From positions 2,345,501-2,409,500 of the forward strand of contig NC_090171.1 in NCBI RefSeq assembly GCF_017916325.1: 64,000 nt of DNA. The letters run 5' to 3'. Of the stretch, positions 40,773-52,700 are shown one piece after another; the first letter of the stretch is position 1, and each line of letters opens with the position of its first letter. The stretch comes from Leishmania martiniquensis. Lineage: Eukaryota; Euglenozoa; Kinetoplastea; Trypanosomatida; Trypanosomatidae. The notes under the pieces are model-generated. The model did not search any database. It saw only the letters and a program-made list of their open reading frames with translations, and was not told where the DNA came from. Both the position numbers and the translations under genes were made by a program.

Positions 40773-42742
40773 TCCAGTCGGCCTGCAGCTGTGTGCTACT
40801 CGGTGATACGCTATGGCCGGAGTGGCAGAGAATACATGCACGAAAAAAAGGGAACTAAAGCCCGACAGATGTGTCCCCCCATCAGCGAAACGAATTGGGG
40901 GCACCACACAGTGAAGCAGGACACCAGTCGTACGTCAAGCAGAGAGACAGAGAAGACGAGAGAGGAAGTGCAGGATATACTGCGACAGACCACAGAAAAC
41001 ACGGGCACAGACGTGGCGCGTGCATGCATGTCTATGCAGAGAGAGTGATCACAGCTACACATACGCAGAGAAGCAGCAGTTGTCGCCGACACGAGATGCG
41101 GCGGATTCGTAGCAGAGCAAATCCCGTTGAACCAGAGGTGCCCACATTAGCCATGACAGCGAGTCACGCACGTCGCTGGCCTGATCCACTGCGAAAGGAG
41201 GAGAGGGAAAGAGGGTCTGAAGGCCTGGGAGACACCTGTACATGTGCGTTCCACTGATGCCACTTTTGTGGCACGATGCTTCACGTTTTCCATTCGAGAA
41301 GAGAAAGATGCCAGTCGGTGCGGCCTCGCTGCCCCCAGAAGCAGGCGAACGCACAAGCGCTGGAGGAGGGGGACTGTACCACAGCACACCCAAGATGCAG
41401 TCGAGTAAAGCGCGCACACGCACAAAGGATGCCTCCTGAGAGAAACATGCACATCGCAGAGAATAGCAACGCAGTTGAGAGATCGAGCATGACACTCGCA
41501 CGCCTCGATTTTGCCTCTACAGCCCCCTTCCCCCCCTCACCCCCCGACTTTTTTTTATCGTTAGCCTCCCACAGCGCTCGCTTCCTCTTGACGCTTGAGG
41601 TGCGGGGAGGGGAGGCTTTCAGTGGAGCTTTAGAAGAAGAGGGCTTCCGCGCCTAGCATGGGTGACGAGGGGGAAGGAGTGAAAGAAGAAGGGAGGAAAG
41701 CGGGAGATGCATGCCAAGGCACATTCAGTCCGCGCCGCACAGATCCTCCGAGAGAGCCAAGTCCATAGGGAGTAAGAAGCGGGGGCGGGGCTGTGTGTAC
41801 AGCGAGGGCAGAGGGCAGGAAGGAAGCGCAGGAACAAATAAGAGAGGGTGTGTGGAGGAAAGGAGGGCGAAGAGACAGACACAGCGGAGGGGGGAGGGAA
41901 CGAATCGCCGGTGCTACAAAGGAAATGAAGAGAAAGCGGCAACGACTAAAAAAAAGAGAAGGGCAGAGGCGACACCTGCTGCGAACAAAAAGAAGCAGAG
42001 CGCACACATCAGGGGCGGTCTATCGTGTCGCCTTGCTGCCGTTCCTTGTTCGCAGCCCCACTCACTCTGCGGGCCCCAGTCGATCTCCGTCGACGCTGCT
42101 TTGCCCGCAAAAAGAGTTTCAAAGCGCGAGGAGCCGCTGAGGGCATGAAGACCATGACGGGGGAAGGGGGAAGAGAGGCAGAACACAGCGCGCCAACTAC
42201 ACGTACGAAGTACCCCACCTCTTCCACTTCTGCATTCCTCTTTGCTGTTGTTGCGGCGTTTCGTCACGAGCAAGACCAAACTCAAAGAGGAGCGAGAGAC
42301 GATGGAGGGGGCGCCAAAAACAAGAAAAAGGGGGGTGAGGTGGGCGGCTGAGTGAATGAGTGAGAGGGTGGAAAGAGGGAAGGGGAGGGGGCGAGAGTGA
42401 GTGGCAGCGACATCGCAGCAGTAACATCGATGAGTGTGTATTTTCATTGCATGCAGCAGTGAAAGCAAGAAAAGGTGGTATACTCCATACAGCTGGAAGA
42501 AACTGATCAGCAACACAAGGCGGATCGTGGCGCGTCGACAAGCGAAGGGCGGACGACAAAGCTGACACGCGGGAGGGAAGGAGAGCCGCCCAAAGGCACC
42601 GAAACAAAAAAATCGTGAACTGTTTTTGTTGCCGTTGTTGGGTTAACATGCGTCTTAGCTGAGCGCAAGCACGCACATGCAAATCGACATGCGCCAGTGG
42701 CAGACCCTCCGGCAAGACTGTTAGCGGCAGCTCCCCTCATAT
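40773..42742. other. Spacer between nucleoporin and kelch genes
   Basis: No gene recognised in 2 kb. Purine-rich plus-strand stretches lie at about 40949-40972, 41661-41707 and 42365-42395. The first, about 180 bases upstream of the nucleoporin start, is a candidate splice-signal tract. Confidence 0.5.
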
Positions 42743-44200
42743 TTACCGACTGCGGTCCGCACGCCGCTTTGCAGATTTGGCCGCCGGCACGTTTAGCTCC
42801 ACGTGAACCACTGTGGGTGTGCTGGGAGAGACGGAGAATTCGTCGTCGACGACGTCCTTCAGCCAAAAGAGAAAGCGGCTGCACGCGCACGAGGCAACAA
42901 AGCAAAATGAGCTGGGCTGCGGCGTGGAGCGCAGCGACGTTTGCAAGGAGGTTGAGGATCGGTTCGATGCCACTTCCTCCTCGCTCAAGGGGAGAAAAAG
43001 CCACTGATACGTAGTCAGGCAGAAGCGGTACAGCGGCACCCGGTCGCTCGCAACGCGGTGCTTTGCCGAGGTCGGGGTGTTACTGAACAGCACGTAGAGG
43101 CTCCCACGTTCTACCACTGCGGAGGCGGGCATAAACCATTGTGACAGGCCCGTTCGAGACGGTGCAAAGAAGTGTCCGCCCAGGGGGTAGACCGGCGTCC
43201 ACGTGGAGCCGCTCGACGATGACGCACTGGACAGCGAAAGGTACCACACGTCATCGAGGACGTCGGTAGCGGTGCGGCCTCCATACAGCCAGAGGCGCTG
43301 GAGAGCCGCGTCAAACGCGAGCACTGCATCCTCGCGAGGGCATGGGCGGACGCCAGCAGCGAATTCCAACCGCTCCCAAAGTGCCACGCGCTGCTGGAAT
43401 GATGGTGCGAGCCACAGCCGCCATACGTCATTCAGCTGCGATATGCTATCGTTTCCTCCAAAGACATACAAGACCGGCTCCATCGCTGTCAGCGTTGACA
43501 CATCAGAGAGAACAACCGCCGCTCCGGCAGATCGCGACGCCTCATCACGAGGCTCCAGCGACCCAGCGGCCGGAGACTGTGGAAGGTCAGTGTTCCACCG
43601 AGACGCAGCTGCGGAAACCCCTGAGGCCACCGCGTGTCCATATCGCCCCACCGGTCGTGCACACAGCTGCGGGTCGACCTCCAGCCGATCCCACTGAAGC
43701 AAGGCTTCGTCGTCCCCTTTCAGCGACCGCACGCGCGCGTTTACAGAGTTGGCGGCGGAGCCTCCTCCACCAGCCCCCCCGCGGCCCGGCTGGGGCACCA
43801 CATCCCCAACCGCAGCGGCCTCGTCAGGCCTCCGAGGATGGAGATGCCACAGCTCCGCGCTGCACTTCTCACCGTCCCACCCGCCAAACAAGACGATGGA
43901 CCCCTCGCCAGGCACAGCGGCAGCGCTGGCATGGGCAACACGGACCGGGGCGTCAGGCAACCGCGTCCAGGTGTGCGTCCCGGCATCCCACATGCGTGTG
44001 TAGGACACAAGGCGCTGCTTGTATGCATCAAATCCACCAATAACAAAAACCTTGTCCTCTGTGCAGGCCACCGTTGACTCAACGATGGATGTGGTCCAAG
44101 GCGAAGGCGCAGTTTGCGGTGTGGACGGGGTGCGCTTGGCGGACGCTAAGGTTGCCTCCGCGTATGGGTGCTCCGATATTCCATTACACGGCTGCGACAT
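42743..44200 (-). CDS. Kelch-repeat beta-propeller protein
   Basis: 485 residues from ATG at 44200 (MSQPCNGISEHPYAE); the open frame upstream is hydrophobic and unlike coding sequence. Kelch units are recognisable: VFVIGGFDAYKQRLVSYTRM with WDAGTHTWTRLPDAP, IVLFGGWDGEKCSAELWHL, VLYVFGGNDSISQLNDVWRL, and LWLYGGRTATDVLDDVWYL. Each shows the GG pair and a spaced aromatic. A Gly/Ala-rich insertion separates the second and third units. The C-terminus after about residue 400 is Ser-rich and ends in a basic KSAKRRADRSR. No BTB, F-box or other partner domain is present, so it is probably a protein-interaction platform. A pyrimidine tract lies about 45-65 bases upstream. Specific function is unknown. 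Confidence 0.85.
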   Translation of the reverse strand: MSQPCNGISEHPYAEATLASAKRTPSTPQTAPSPWTTSIVESTVACTEDKVFVIGGFDAYKQRLVSYTRMWDAGTHTWTRLPDAPVRVAHASAAAVPGEGSIVLFGGWDGEKCSAELWHLHPRRPDEAAAVGDVVPQPGRGGAGGGGSAANSVNARVRSLKGDDEALLQWDRLEVDPQLCARPVGRYGHAVASGVSAAASRWNTDLPQSPAAGSLEPRDEASRSAGAAVVLSDVSTLTAMEPVLYVFGGNDSISQLNDVWRLWLAPSFQQRVALWERLEFAAGVRPCPREDAVLAFDAALQRLWLYGGRTATDVLDDVWYLSLSSASSSSGSTWTPVYPLGGHFFAPSRTGLSQWFMPASAVVERGSLYVLFSNTPTSAKHRVASDRVPLYRFCLTTYQWLFLPLSEEEVASNRSSTSLQTSLRSTPQPSSFCFVASCACSRFLFWLKDVVDDEFSVSPSTPTVVHVELNVPAAKSAKRRADRSR

Positions 44201-46559
44201 TACTGGTGCATTGAGTTGTGAGGCGAGAGTCACACGAACGCATAGAAAAAGAAAGTTAGAAAAGAAGCAGTGAAGGCACCGGACGCACTCCCAAGATTCT
44301 CTGTGCCCGAGAAAGAGGGAGTCTTTGGCGTTGTGCACAGAAGAGACGAGGGAGCGCGAGCCGTGCGACTCGCCTGCGCAGCCGCGAACTCTGCGGGTTT
44401 CCTAGAAGATTCGGGTAAGAGGTGCCTGTCAGAAGAGAGTGCACGCATAGAGCTGCAGATGAGAGCAGCAAGACAGTTTCCCTGCCTTGCTCAGACGTCG
44501 AGTGGTACGGCAGCAGGGATGAACACTTCAAAAGCGGTTGCGGCGGCCGCGTAAAGCAAAGGATACCAAATAAATAAAGGGCGATGTGGGGTGAATGCAT
44601 TTTAAAAGTGGAACGCAGGATCGAGCAAGGGTGCTGATGAGACAAAGCAGGCGAGGTGCACGTGGGCCCACATCATTGGTGCGACTAAAGCAGACGGTGG
44701 TAAGCTCCTTCATGGTCTTCCACGATGGAGGTAGTTGAGCAACGCATGCCACCAAAGCTCCCCTCACCCACCCCCACGAACGTACGCAGGCATGCGTGTG
44801 TCCTTTGGTTACCAGACCGCCAGTGATTCATCGGCGCACTTCGACCTTGACACTGCCGAGTTAATGGAGATGCATGAGGGGCGTCGGCATGTATGCGAGC
44901 GCTGTTGCTTCTTTGCTGCGCATTGAACAGTCTCTGCTCTTTGAAATGAATCCATGTGAGTCTTTGCTATCTCTTGGCCCACTCTCTCCTCATTCTTCAG
45001 GCGTGGCCGTATTTTATCCGAACAAGCCTCCCGTCCACGACAGCAGCAGGGGGGTCTTCGTACACCTCAGCGAGGCACCCGATGCTTTCAGTCGCGCAAC
45101 ACCATCGAGACATGAAGCACGGAATGGATAGAGGATCAGAAGTGCAGAGCGCTGTGCACACGAAGTCACTACAGCACCCACAGTTCTCTTCCTCTCCAGA
45201 CTAAGGTCGCCGTTTCCAAATGTTTTCTTCTACGTCGAGCCCGAGTGCTGTCAAGGGACATGAGAAGCGGAGCATGCAAAAATGCGATGTTGGAATTCGT
45301 GATCGCTGCAGAAGCACAACGAAGCCCACCTCCAGCAAGTCGCCCCCGGGGGCTTCTCTTACGCTCACCCCTCCACTCGCCTACGCGAACCTTGATACCA
45401 GTGGGCGTCAAGTGCATCTGCTTCCTTTCCTCACCCCCCCTCTCCTCACCTTTGCTTCACAACGGACGCACCCGGATGGCCAGTGCGGCGTGGCAGACTT
45501 GCACTTTTGTGATGAGCCTACGCTGCCCGTTTTGAATAAACCTCTCCGTCGCGGTGGCCCAGGCGAGCATAGATTTCGACACGGTCGAATAAGAAGAAGC
45601 GCGGGTCGCTGCTGGTGGAGGCGCTCGGGCATGAATAAAGAAAAGGCAAGAGAGAGGGGCTGTCGAGCTTGCGCGGGAGGCCGAGCAGCGAGAAAAAAAT
45701 GTGAAAAGAGTATGCACGCACACGTGCGCAGGCGCACGTCACAGGTAAAAGAGGAAGGACACACCAACCAACATAGTACATGCATGTGTGTACAGGTGCA
45801 GCCCCACGCAAGAAAAGTGCCTTTTCCTCTTCCGCGAAGGGAAAGGGGTGAAAGAGGTAAGGAGAGCGAAGCAGCCTGAGAGAGCGCGCGCGCCCGAGAA
45901 ATGGCGATGAAACAAACAAAAAGAAAAAAACGAAGGCGATAAGAGCTCTTGATGGAGTCGAGCTTCGGCGAAGAAAATACACACCTACACAGACGCGTAT
46001 GTATACATATTCACATGTACACATACATATATATTTATGTATATAATGAAAGCGTACACGATGGACGTAACCCCGCCGCGGAGACGTGTACAAAACAGAG
46101 GCACCAAACAGAGCACAACGGGGGAAGGGGGGAGGGGCGGAGGCCGAGCGAAAAATGAAAGCGCATAAGAAGACGGTGCCACTCGACCACCACCATGTCA
46201 AGACAGGTGACACGACAGCGAAGCCCGGCGTCCCTCGCCGACAACAACCACAGAGGGGGGTTGGGCCTTTGCGAGGAGAAGGGAACCGGTGAGGTCGGCG
46301 AGAGAAGCGCGCGGAAGGGCGGCGGCAAGAAAACAGAAAAAAAAGGGTGCCGGTAGTCACGCTGACAACGTCTCGGGTGGAACGCAGAGAAGAACAAGTC
46401 GCCAAGCGTTCCTACCCTGTACCCAGCCACGCCACGCAGCCCCCAGAATCCTGCTCGAGACAGAAGTGTCAGGCGCACACGCAGAAGCACGAATAGGAAG
46501 TACGGCGCTAGCACAGGCTAGCCTGCCAGTGCTCTTCCCCTCGCGTGGAGGCGGCCGCT
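44201..46559. other. Long spacer between kelch and Apd1-like genes
   Basis: No gene recognised in 2.4 kb. It includes the purine block at 44244-44267 and an AT-rich alternating run at about 46024-46047. Several open frames of 60-290 codons on both strands are Arg/Ser/Pro/Leu-rich and are rejected. Confidence 0.55.
44244..44267 (-). promoter_or_regulatory. Pyrimidine-rich tract on the transcribed strand, likely trans-splicing signal
   Basis: Plus-strand purines broken only by TT at 44256-44257 give a pyrimidine tract in the transcript 45-65 bases upstream of the kelch ATG. This fits spliced-leader addition just before that gene. Confidence 0.45.
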
Positions 46560-47372
46560 TCATTGTCTTGCGTGTCGCCCCACGTCTATCATTTCCCCCT
46601 CCTCGCGTCCGACCCCCATCTGTCCTCGAATGCGATTCTTCATCGACCCCGGAATCGACCCCTGATCCTCCACGATGGCGTCCACGACGCCCTGAATATC
46701 CTCCGGCCTGAAGAGACCGTAGCAGATGCCACCGTGGCGGCTGTAGATGATGACGTTGCCCGCGTAGATGTGGCCACCCACGTGCGAGCACGGGTATACC
46801 GTCACTCGCTCCGCCCCATCGGCACCCATCTTCTCGAGGATGGTGTGCCGAAAGAGGTCGACTAAAACGGAGCCGCAGTACCCACAGCGTGCATCACGCG
46901 AGAAGTGGGAGCAGATGAAGATGAAGTACTCGCTCGAGCGGTCAACGGCCAGCGTACCTTTCGCCTCCCACGGCAGCTCATACGGTTCGCACACACCACT
47001 GTACTGTGTGATGGCGACCGCCTTCCTTTCATGATCCACCCTGAAATGCAGAATCGAGTCGTCCATGTCCTTGTCGAGATGCGACACCGTGAAGCTGGCA
47101 TCGGGGTGCTTGTGCTTGAGATGATGACTCAGCTCCTTGAACCCAGGCACGTTCTCTGTACGCTTGTCCCACTGCGTTGCTGGCATATGGGTGTTCAGAA
47201 AAATGTGCTCCCGCAGCTTCATGCTGCCAACAATCTTGGCCGGGATGGGACCGCAGCACTCCTCTCGGCCAAACCCGTACTTGAGAGGGTCGAGCCCCTC
47301 AATGTCTTGCAGCGTCTGCGCCGTCAGTTTCGGCTTGATCGCCTCAAATGCGTTGGGGTCTTTAGTCGTCAT
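46560..47372 (-). CDS. Apd1/Aim32-type [2Fe-2S] thioredoxin-like protein (sucrase/ferredoxin-like family)
   Basis: 270 residues from ATG at 47372 (MTTKDPNAFEAIKPK). The family's iron-sulfur ligands appear as C154-x8-C163 (CSHFSRDARC) and H197-x3-H201 (CSHVGGH), the His/Cys pattern known for yeast Apd1 and Aim32. GHIYAGN, following the second motif, is also characteristic. The N-terminal 150 residues form a thioredoxin-like lobe (LREHIFLNTHMPATQW, HLDKDMDDSILHFR). Extra cysteines C166, C39 and C40 are seen. Yeast Apd1 is cytosolic and linked to redox-drug tolerance, and Aim32 is mitochondrial. No targeting presequence is evident here. A redox role is inferred; partners are unknown. Confidence 0.85.
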   Translation of the reverse strand: MTTKDPNAFEAIKPKLTAQTLQDIEGLDPLKYGFGREECCGPIPAKIVGSMKLREHIFLNTHMPATQWDKRTENVPGFKELSHHLKHKHPDASFTVSHLDKDMDDSILHFRVDHERKAVAITQYSGVCEPYELPWEAKGTLAVDRSSEYFIFICSHFSRDARCGYCGSVLVDLFRHTILEKMGADGAERVTVYPCSHVGGHIYAGNVIIYSRHGGICYGLFRPEDIQGVVDAIVEDQGSIPGSMKNRIRGQMGVGREEGEMIDVGRHARQ

Positions 47373-48484
47373 GTGGCCCGCGTGAAGGAACGCACATGCG
47401 TCAATTGAGTAGAGGGAGAGAGGGGTGGGCTTAGGCGGCCAAAGAAACAAACAAAAAACAGCAGCAGGGCACAAAATCAAATGCGTGTCCCATGCAGCTA
47501 TGAGATACGAGATGGTATAAGATGAGCTGTCGCCTGCATGCACGTCAACGAGCACTCGGGCGCACCGTAATGTGTAGATGAAGAGGATCAGTGAGAGCGA
47601 GTGAGCGAAAAAAGTGCGCTTGGGCGCCCACGCGCTGCACGAGCTCTTCGTACAGGTGAGAAGGGAGAGAGCGTGTCTCCACGTGCGTGTCGCCACAAAG
47701 GGGAGTCGAAAGATATCGCGAGGAAGCAGACAGGCAAAATCCCAGGGCGACATACAAGAAAAGGACGAGCGAGCCGTGCGCGATAAGAGAGCAGGAAGCA
47801 GGTGCTAGTGAAGCCACACATAGCAGAGAGACGCCAGCGTGTGCGTGAGAAGACGATCGATGAGAAGGCAAAGGAGTTAGAACCGAAGCGAAGCGGAGTG
47901 AAACTGAGTTGCAATGCGAGGGAAACTAGATTGGACTGGTGCACCCGCGCCGTCGTTCGTATAGCGTACCGCGAGTACAGAACTGAGTGCCTGCAAACCC
48001 CGAAGCAGGCACCAAGCGGGCGAGAGAAGGAGCACTCATTAGGAAACGTGAGCGCGTGTCCATCACTGTGTTTGGGTGGTTGAGATGGTAGCGCGCGTAC
48101 GTGAGTGCCCCACAGGGAGTCAGACAAGCACGTCAAGATGCGAGCCGCGGCACGACACAAAAGAGGTGAAGCGACACGTTGGCAGGATTGGTTGCATCAC
48201 CGGCAGCAGCAACCCGCCAGCGCCGATGGGACCCTGCGCGCTTTACATGATCGCACTCAGTACCTGCTGCGCATCCGTGTTTCTCCGCCTGCCAAAGACA
48301 CTTGATGTGTTTCTGTTTGTTGTCGCGATCAACTGTCGACACCCACCCCCGCGCGCGAAAGCACATCAACACAGCCTTCCTGCGTAGCGAAGTTACCTGT
48401 GAAGCGATCACGTCAAAAGCTCGCCCACAAAGGGGCGGGCGAGTGCGCTTCGCACATTTGTGCGCCCCCCTCGCCGGCGCTTAT
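47373..48484. other. Spacer between Apd1-like and 184-residue genes
   Basis: No gene recognised. A purine-rich plus-strand run at about 47410-47424, some 40-50 bases upstream of the Apd1-like start, is a likely splice-signal tract. Confidence 0.5.
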
Positions 48485-49039
48485 TCACGAGTCCTCGCGG
48501 CTTCTGCGGCTATCAGCCATACTCTTGGCACTCAAAGGATCGACGATGCGCGGCCGCACCAACATCTTCTTGGGCACACAATAGGGAAACACAAGCGCAT
48601 TGCAGACGGGGTTCAGCGACTCGTTGCCACGTATTGTCGTCTCCCAGGACTTGGCGCGCTTCAGCTTGCCAATCTTGGCCAAAGCAATCTGCCGCTGCCG
48701 ATGCGCAGAGAGACGATCCCGAAAGAGCGCCACTACGGGTGGCACCGCGAACTCAAACTCGCGCTCATTCAGTGAGCCATCTGTCTGTATCGTCAGCGTC
48801 TTGTGCATACGCGGAACGCGTGACCGCTCAATCGCCAGCTCTTCGCGGTACATGCCGCGGTTCTCGATGTGTTGCACCTCACTTATGTGACGGTCCTTGA
48901 TGAAAGCGCGAAGTACGTAGGGAATCTTGTAGTCACGCGGGCGCAGCTTCGGGTTTGGCGAGACGATGCGCGCCAGCGGCCGAAGGCCTGCCGCAGGAGG
49001 GGCGCTCTTGGTCACCACTGCCCACTTGTTTAACACCAT
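48485..49039 (-). CDS. Conserved-looking basic protein, 184 residues
   Basis: Not recognised with certainty. ATG at 49039 begins MVLNKWAVVTKSAPPAAG; the open frame upstream begins earlier but reads as 5' UTR. The protein is basic and compact with no low-complexity insert: RPRDYKIPYVLRAFIKDRHI, then a helical RHKT-type stretch, FEFAVPPVVALFRDRL, and KLKRAKSWETTIRGNESLNP. The last 15 residues are polar. There are no membrane segments. Its size, charge and start resemble kinetoplastid mitochondrial ribosomal proteins, but no hallmark fixes this. The frame is clean and third codon positions are GC-rich, so I am confident it is coding. Confidence 0.75.
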   Translation of the reverse strand: MVLNKWAVVTKSAPPAAGLRPLARIVSPNPKLRPRDYKIPYVLRAFIKDRHISEVQHIENRGMYREELAIERSRVPRMHKTLTIQTDGSLNEREFEFAVPPVVALFRDRLSAHRQRQIALAKIGKLKRAKSWETTIRGNESLNPVCNALVFPYCVPKKMLVRPRIVDPLSAKSMADSRRSREDS

Positions 49040-49791
49040 AGTGGTCGGTCGGCGTTCCTTGAATATGTGAGTGGGACTGCGACCTGGTCTCCTAGGGTAG
49101 CGACGCCGCACTCTTTACGTTATCAACCGGCGCTGTCGACCGGCAAACGTCAACGCGAGTGCGCAGGCAGCGGTGATGGGAGAAAGAGAGAGAACGGTTG
49201 GCCAGAGCAGCGTTCTGCGCGCCTGAAACGCTCCGCGATTCGAGAGTAGAACGGGCCGTCGAAAAGACTCCTCAGTGAAGACACCGAGGGGGCAGATACA
49301 CAGACCGGAGAGGGGGCGGGAGAGAGCGAAACGAGGCGGCCTCTCCTGTGTGCGACATCAACGCAATGGAGAGGTCTGCATGCATGCAGTCTTTGCTACT
49401 CTTGGCGCACGTTTTTTTCTTCCAGTTGGTCCCTCCTCTCCTACCCCCTGTCCGCCGTGTTCTGCCACGTCGTCACGATTCGACAGCGGCAGCCGCCCTC
49501 TTCCAAGTCGATTTGCAGTGTTGGATGCAAATGTGAGGTACCGCCTACCAACTCAATACGCCCCCGTCAGGTTCGTCACAGTAATACGGGTAACGCAGAC
49601 GCAGAACGGCACACGAAGATAACGGGCACGAACGTGAAAAGCTCCCTCGAGGTGCACGTGTGCCACGAGTAGGAGGCGGCGCTCTGGTACAAAACGTCGG
49701 GTGATGTAGTAGTGCGCGCGCAGTCGCGTAAAAAAAAAATAAGCGCGTCATGCGATCACAGAAAACCCGCGCGGTCAAAGCCACGCGGCGC
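49040..49791. other. Spacer between the 184- and 1090-residue genes
   Basis: No gene recognised. A run of nine A at 49731-49739 and T-rich pieces near 49411-49419 are the only notable sequence. Confidence 0.5.
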
Positions 49792-52700
49792 CTACCCGAC
49801 GCGCTCTTGACTGCATGTGATGTAACGGTCCACTCTCTGCGGGGTTAGCTGATAAAACAACAGCCGATTATCCGCCATCCACCGGAGCAGAGGAAGCGAG
49901 GCGAAGCGGACGCCATGCACCGTCGCCGCGTCTTCCATGGCGGAAACGATTATCTCCACACCGCCGCCGGCGACGCGGTCAGCCACCTCCACGAGACCGC
50001 CGGCAGAGGTGTCCAGCCCGAGAGCCGCGATCGACAGAACGTTGAGCTGCTCTGGTGACTCGATGGTGCGACGAAGCAAGCTTTGGCATGCGACGTCGAG
50101 AGCGAAGAGAAACGCTACGCCGCAATGGGCAACACAGATGCTGCGGCCAGTCAGCGATGGGAGGCCAGAAGTAGAGGAAGGCGCAGGCCAGGAGGCGTTC
50201 AAGCTCTTCATCAACCTCGGCATAGTCGATGGCACCGATACATACTGCTGTGTCGTCGATGCCCCGTCGTTTGTAGTCCACCAGGCGGGCCCTGCGCAGT
50301 CGCAGCCCTCGCCTCCGCTTTGCGGGCGCAGCAGCACGAGCGGCGCCAGCTGCGTGCGTTGAAACTGTTCCACTAACGCCTTTCTCTGGCCTCTTCCTGT
50401 CGCACCGGCGATGAGACGCTGCCATGAAACCGCCACTGCGGCTGACATCTCCAGACCAACAATACTTGTCCGCGTCGTTACGCACGGCCGGTGCCAAGCG
50501 TGCGCGGCGTACAGCTCACCCAGCGATGCAGGTGCCAAGCCATGGGGCCCTGGTGAGCCACCTGAAACGACCGTAGAGGTGCGAGCATTACTCACCTCGA
50601 TCAGCTGATGTAGCCAGTAAGGGTCACATGGGTGCACCTTGGACGGACCTGCCTGGTAGCATGACGACTGCGATGCCAGGTGGGCAGACGACCGCGTCAA
50701 AGACACGCACTCGGCAACCGCTGCCGGGTCTCCGGGAAGCAAAACAGTGACGCAGTGGTGACTGCCGGAATCGGGCAAATGGAGCGACGCGAGAAACTGC
50801 AGTTTCTGCGGCAGCTGCACATCCTCAGACAGAGCGAGGACCACGTCGGCCGGCTGCTCACTAATCTCACTCGCGAGGTCCGCCACAGATGTGCGCTGCA
50901 ATGAAGAGGCGGTGACGTCAACAACGACTGCTGGTAGGAAGGGTGAGGAGGTGTTTCTGTGTACGGAAACAGATGACGCCACAGCCAGGTAGCTCTGCCT
51001 GCACCGTCGCACAGGCGCGGAGTCAATCGCGTCGGAGATTGCCTGGCGTGTCGAGACTTCGTCGGTTGCGGGGGAGAGAAGAGCCTCGCACAAACACCTC
51101 CAAACCTCGTAGGCGGTGACACAGGACGACATGCGCACTGCGCACACGATAGGAGCTTCGCCGCATGCTGACCCCGCTTCGTCTCTAGATCCCTGCAGCG
51201 ACTTCCACCATCGCCTCACCTTGGGCCAGGCGGCATCAAACCAGTACGCCTTCTTCACTCGGCCGTTACATGCTGCCTCTGCAGCTCCCTCCCTCGCACC
51301 TCCTTGCGATCCCGCGCCGTCCCTCAGCAGCGCCGCTGAAACTGAAAGAGGTAGCGTGTGCAGGAACCGCGCTACTTCGGATACGATGCCCACCAGCTTT
51401 GGCGCAGCGGCCGCGCTGACAGAGCGTCCACTTGCGCGAGCTAGCGCCTGTAGGAGAAGCGAGCGCTCCGCCTCCCTATCGCACATCGCTGTCACCGCTC
51501 GCGCGAGCCGCAGAAGCGTCGACGGAGCCGGGAACACACCCACACCGATTCCACTAAAGGAAAGCCGCAGATCGCAATCCGTGGTACCCTTCAGCAGCAC
51601 ACCCGACCGCGCGCTAACGCGAACATCATGCGGGGTGCACGCGAGCAGTAACTCCGCAGCCATGTTGCGGATGACCAGCGGTGCTTCGAAGTCAGCTGTG
51701 CGCAGCTCTGCGATGTAGCGCAGCCCGAGCAGGGGGCCTTCCGCAATGCGCTGCAGCAGCCGCTCTTTTAGAAGCTGCGCCGCCACACGCTCCTCTACGC
51801 CAGAGGTGACTTCGGTCCACCCCTCCGGTTCAATGAAGGAATAGGAAGCACACGCTGTGCTTGTCGAGTCCACTCCCAGGCGCACAAGCCGAGGGCCCTG
51901 CGGCAGAGCGGGTAGCGACTCCGCAAAGGAGATCGCCTCATGAAGAGCCTCCAGCAGTTCGCGGGGAGACTGAGAGGGCCGTGACATGCTTACCTCCACC
52001 GCTGATCCGCGCAAGCGGCATCGGAGAACGGGAGCCGCGTGTGCAGTCCGGGCGAAATGCCCCTCGAGTGAGGCGTTCCGCTCAGAGGGCGTTGGTGCAA
52101 GTGAGGTAAGAGGGAAAGCGGCGGCGGCGTCTAATGCCGTGGGAAGGGAAGCCGCCGCGTGCGCAATAGGCGAGCCCGTTGTCCGGGCCTCGAGAGGTTG
52201 ACCCGACGATATAGCTGCTTGCGCCAGGGGAGGCGCTGCTGCTCCACCGACGGCGATCGTGGGTGGCGCTTCAATAGGCTCGAGTGGCGCTCTGCTACAC
52301 GGCATTGCAGGTGCCGCTGACGGTGGCGGCGGCGGAGGGGTCGACACCGATACGAGTGCCTCTGCCGTCGCCACGTTCGCGTCACCCTCCGTCTGCTCCG
52401 AGACGTGAGAAAAAAGTGTCGCCTCCAATTCCTCCAAAGTGAAGGCGATGTCGGACGCCCCGTGCGCATCAGAGATCGCCCGCAGCTCCTGTGGCGTGAG
52501 AACGAAGGCCGGCGTCCAGGACTGAAGAGGAGGCAGCACCGTCTCACGAGGTAACGACGACGCCGGAGGCAATGCAACTGGTCGCTCACGCATGGCAGCG
52601 CTCACAACCGGTGCTGGTGGCGTGAGCGGCGGGAGGGTGATTAACTCCTTCGCATCTGGCGAGCCCCCCGCCGGCTGTGGAGACGACGCGGCGGCTCGTG

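Noticed and set aside
44735..44926. Plus-strand 63-codon frame with an acidic helical stretch (DLDTAELMEMHEGRR)
   Set aside because: Short, on the non-coding strand of the cluster, no start context and no family; likely chance despite fair codon use.
45518..46405. Minus-strand 295-codon open frame
   Set aside because: Composition is Arg/Ser/Phe/Cys-rich, typical of shadows over repeats; no conserved blocks seen.
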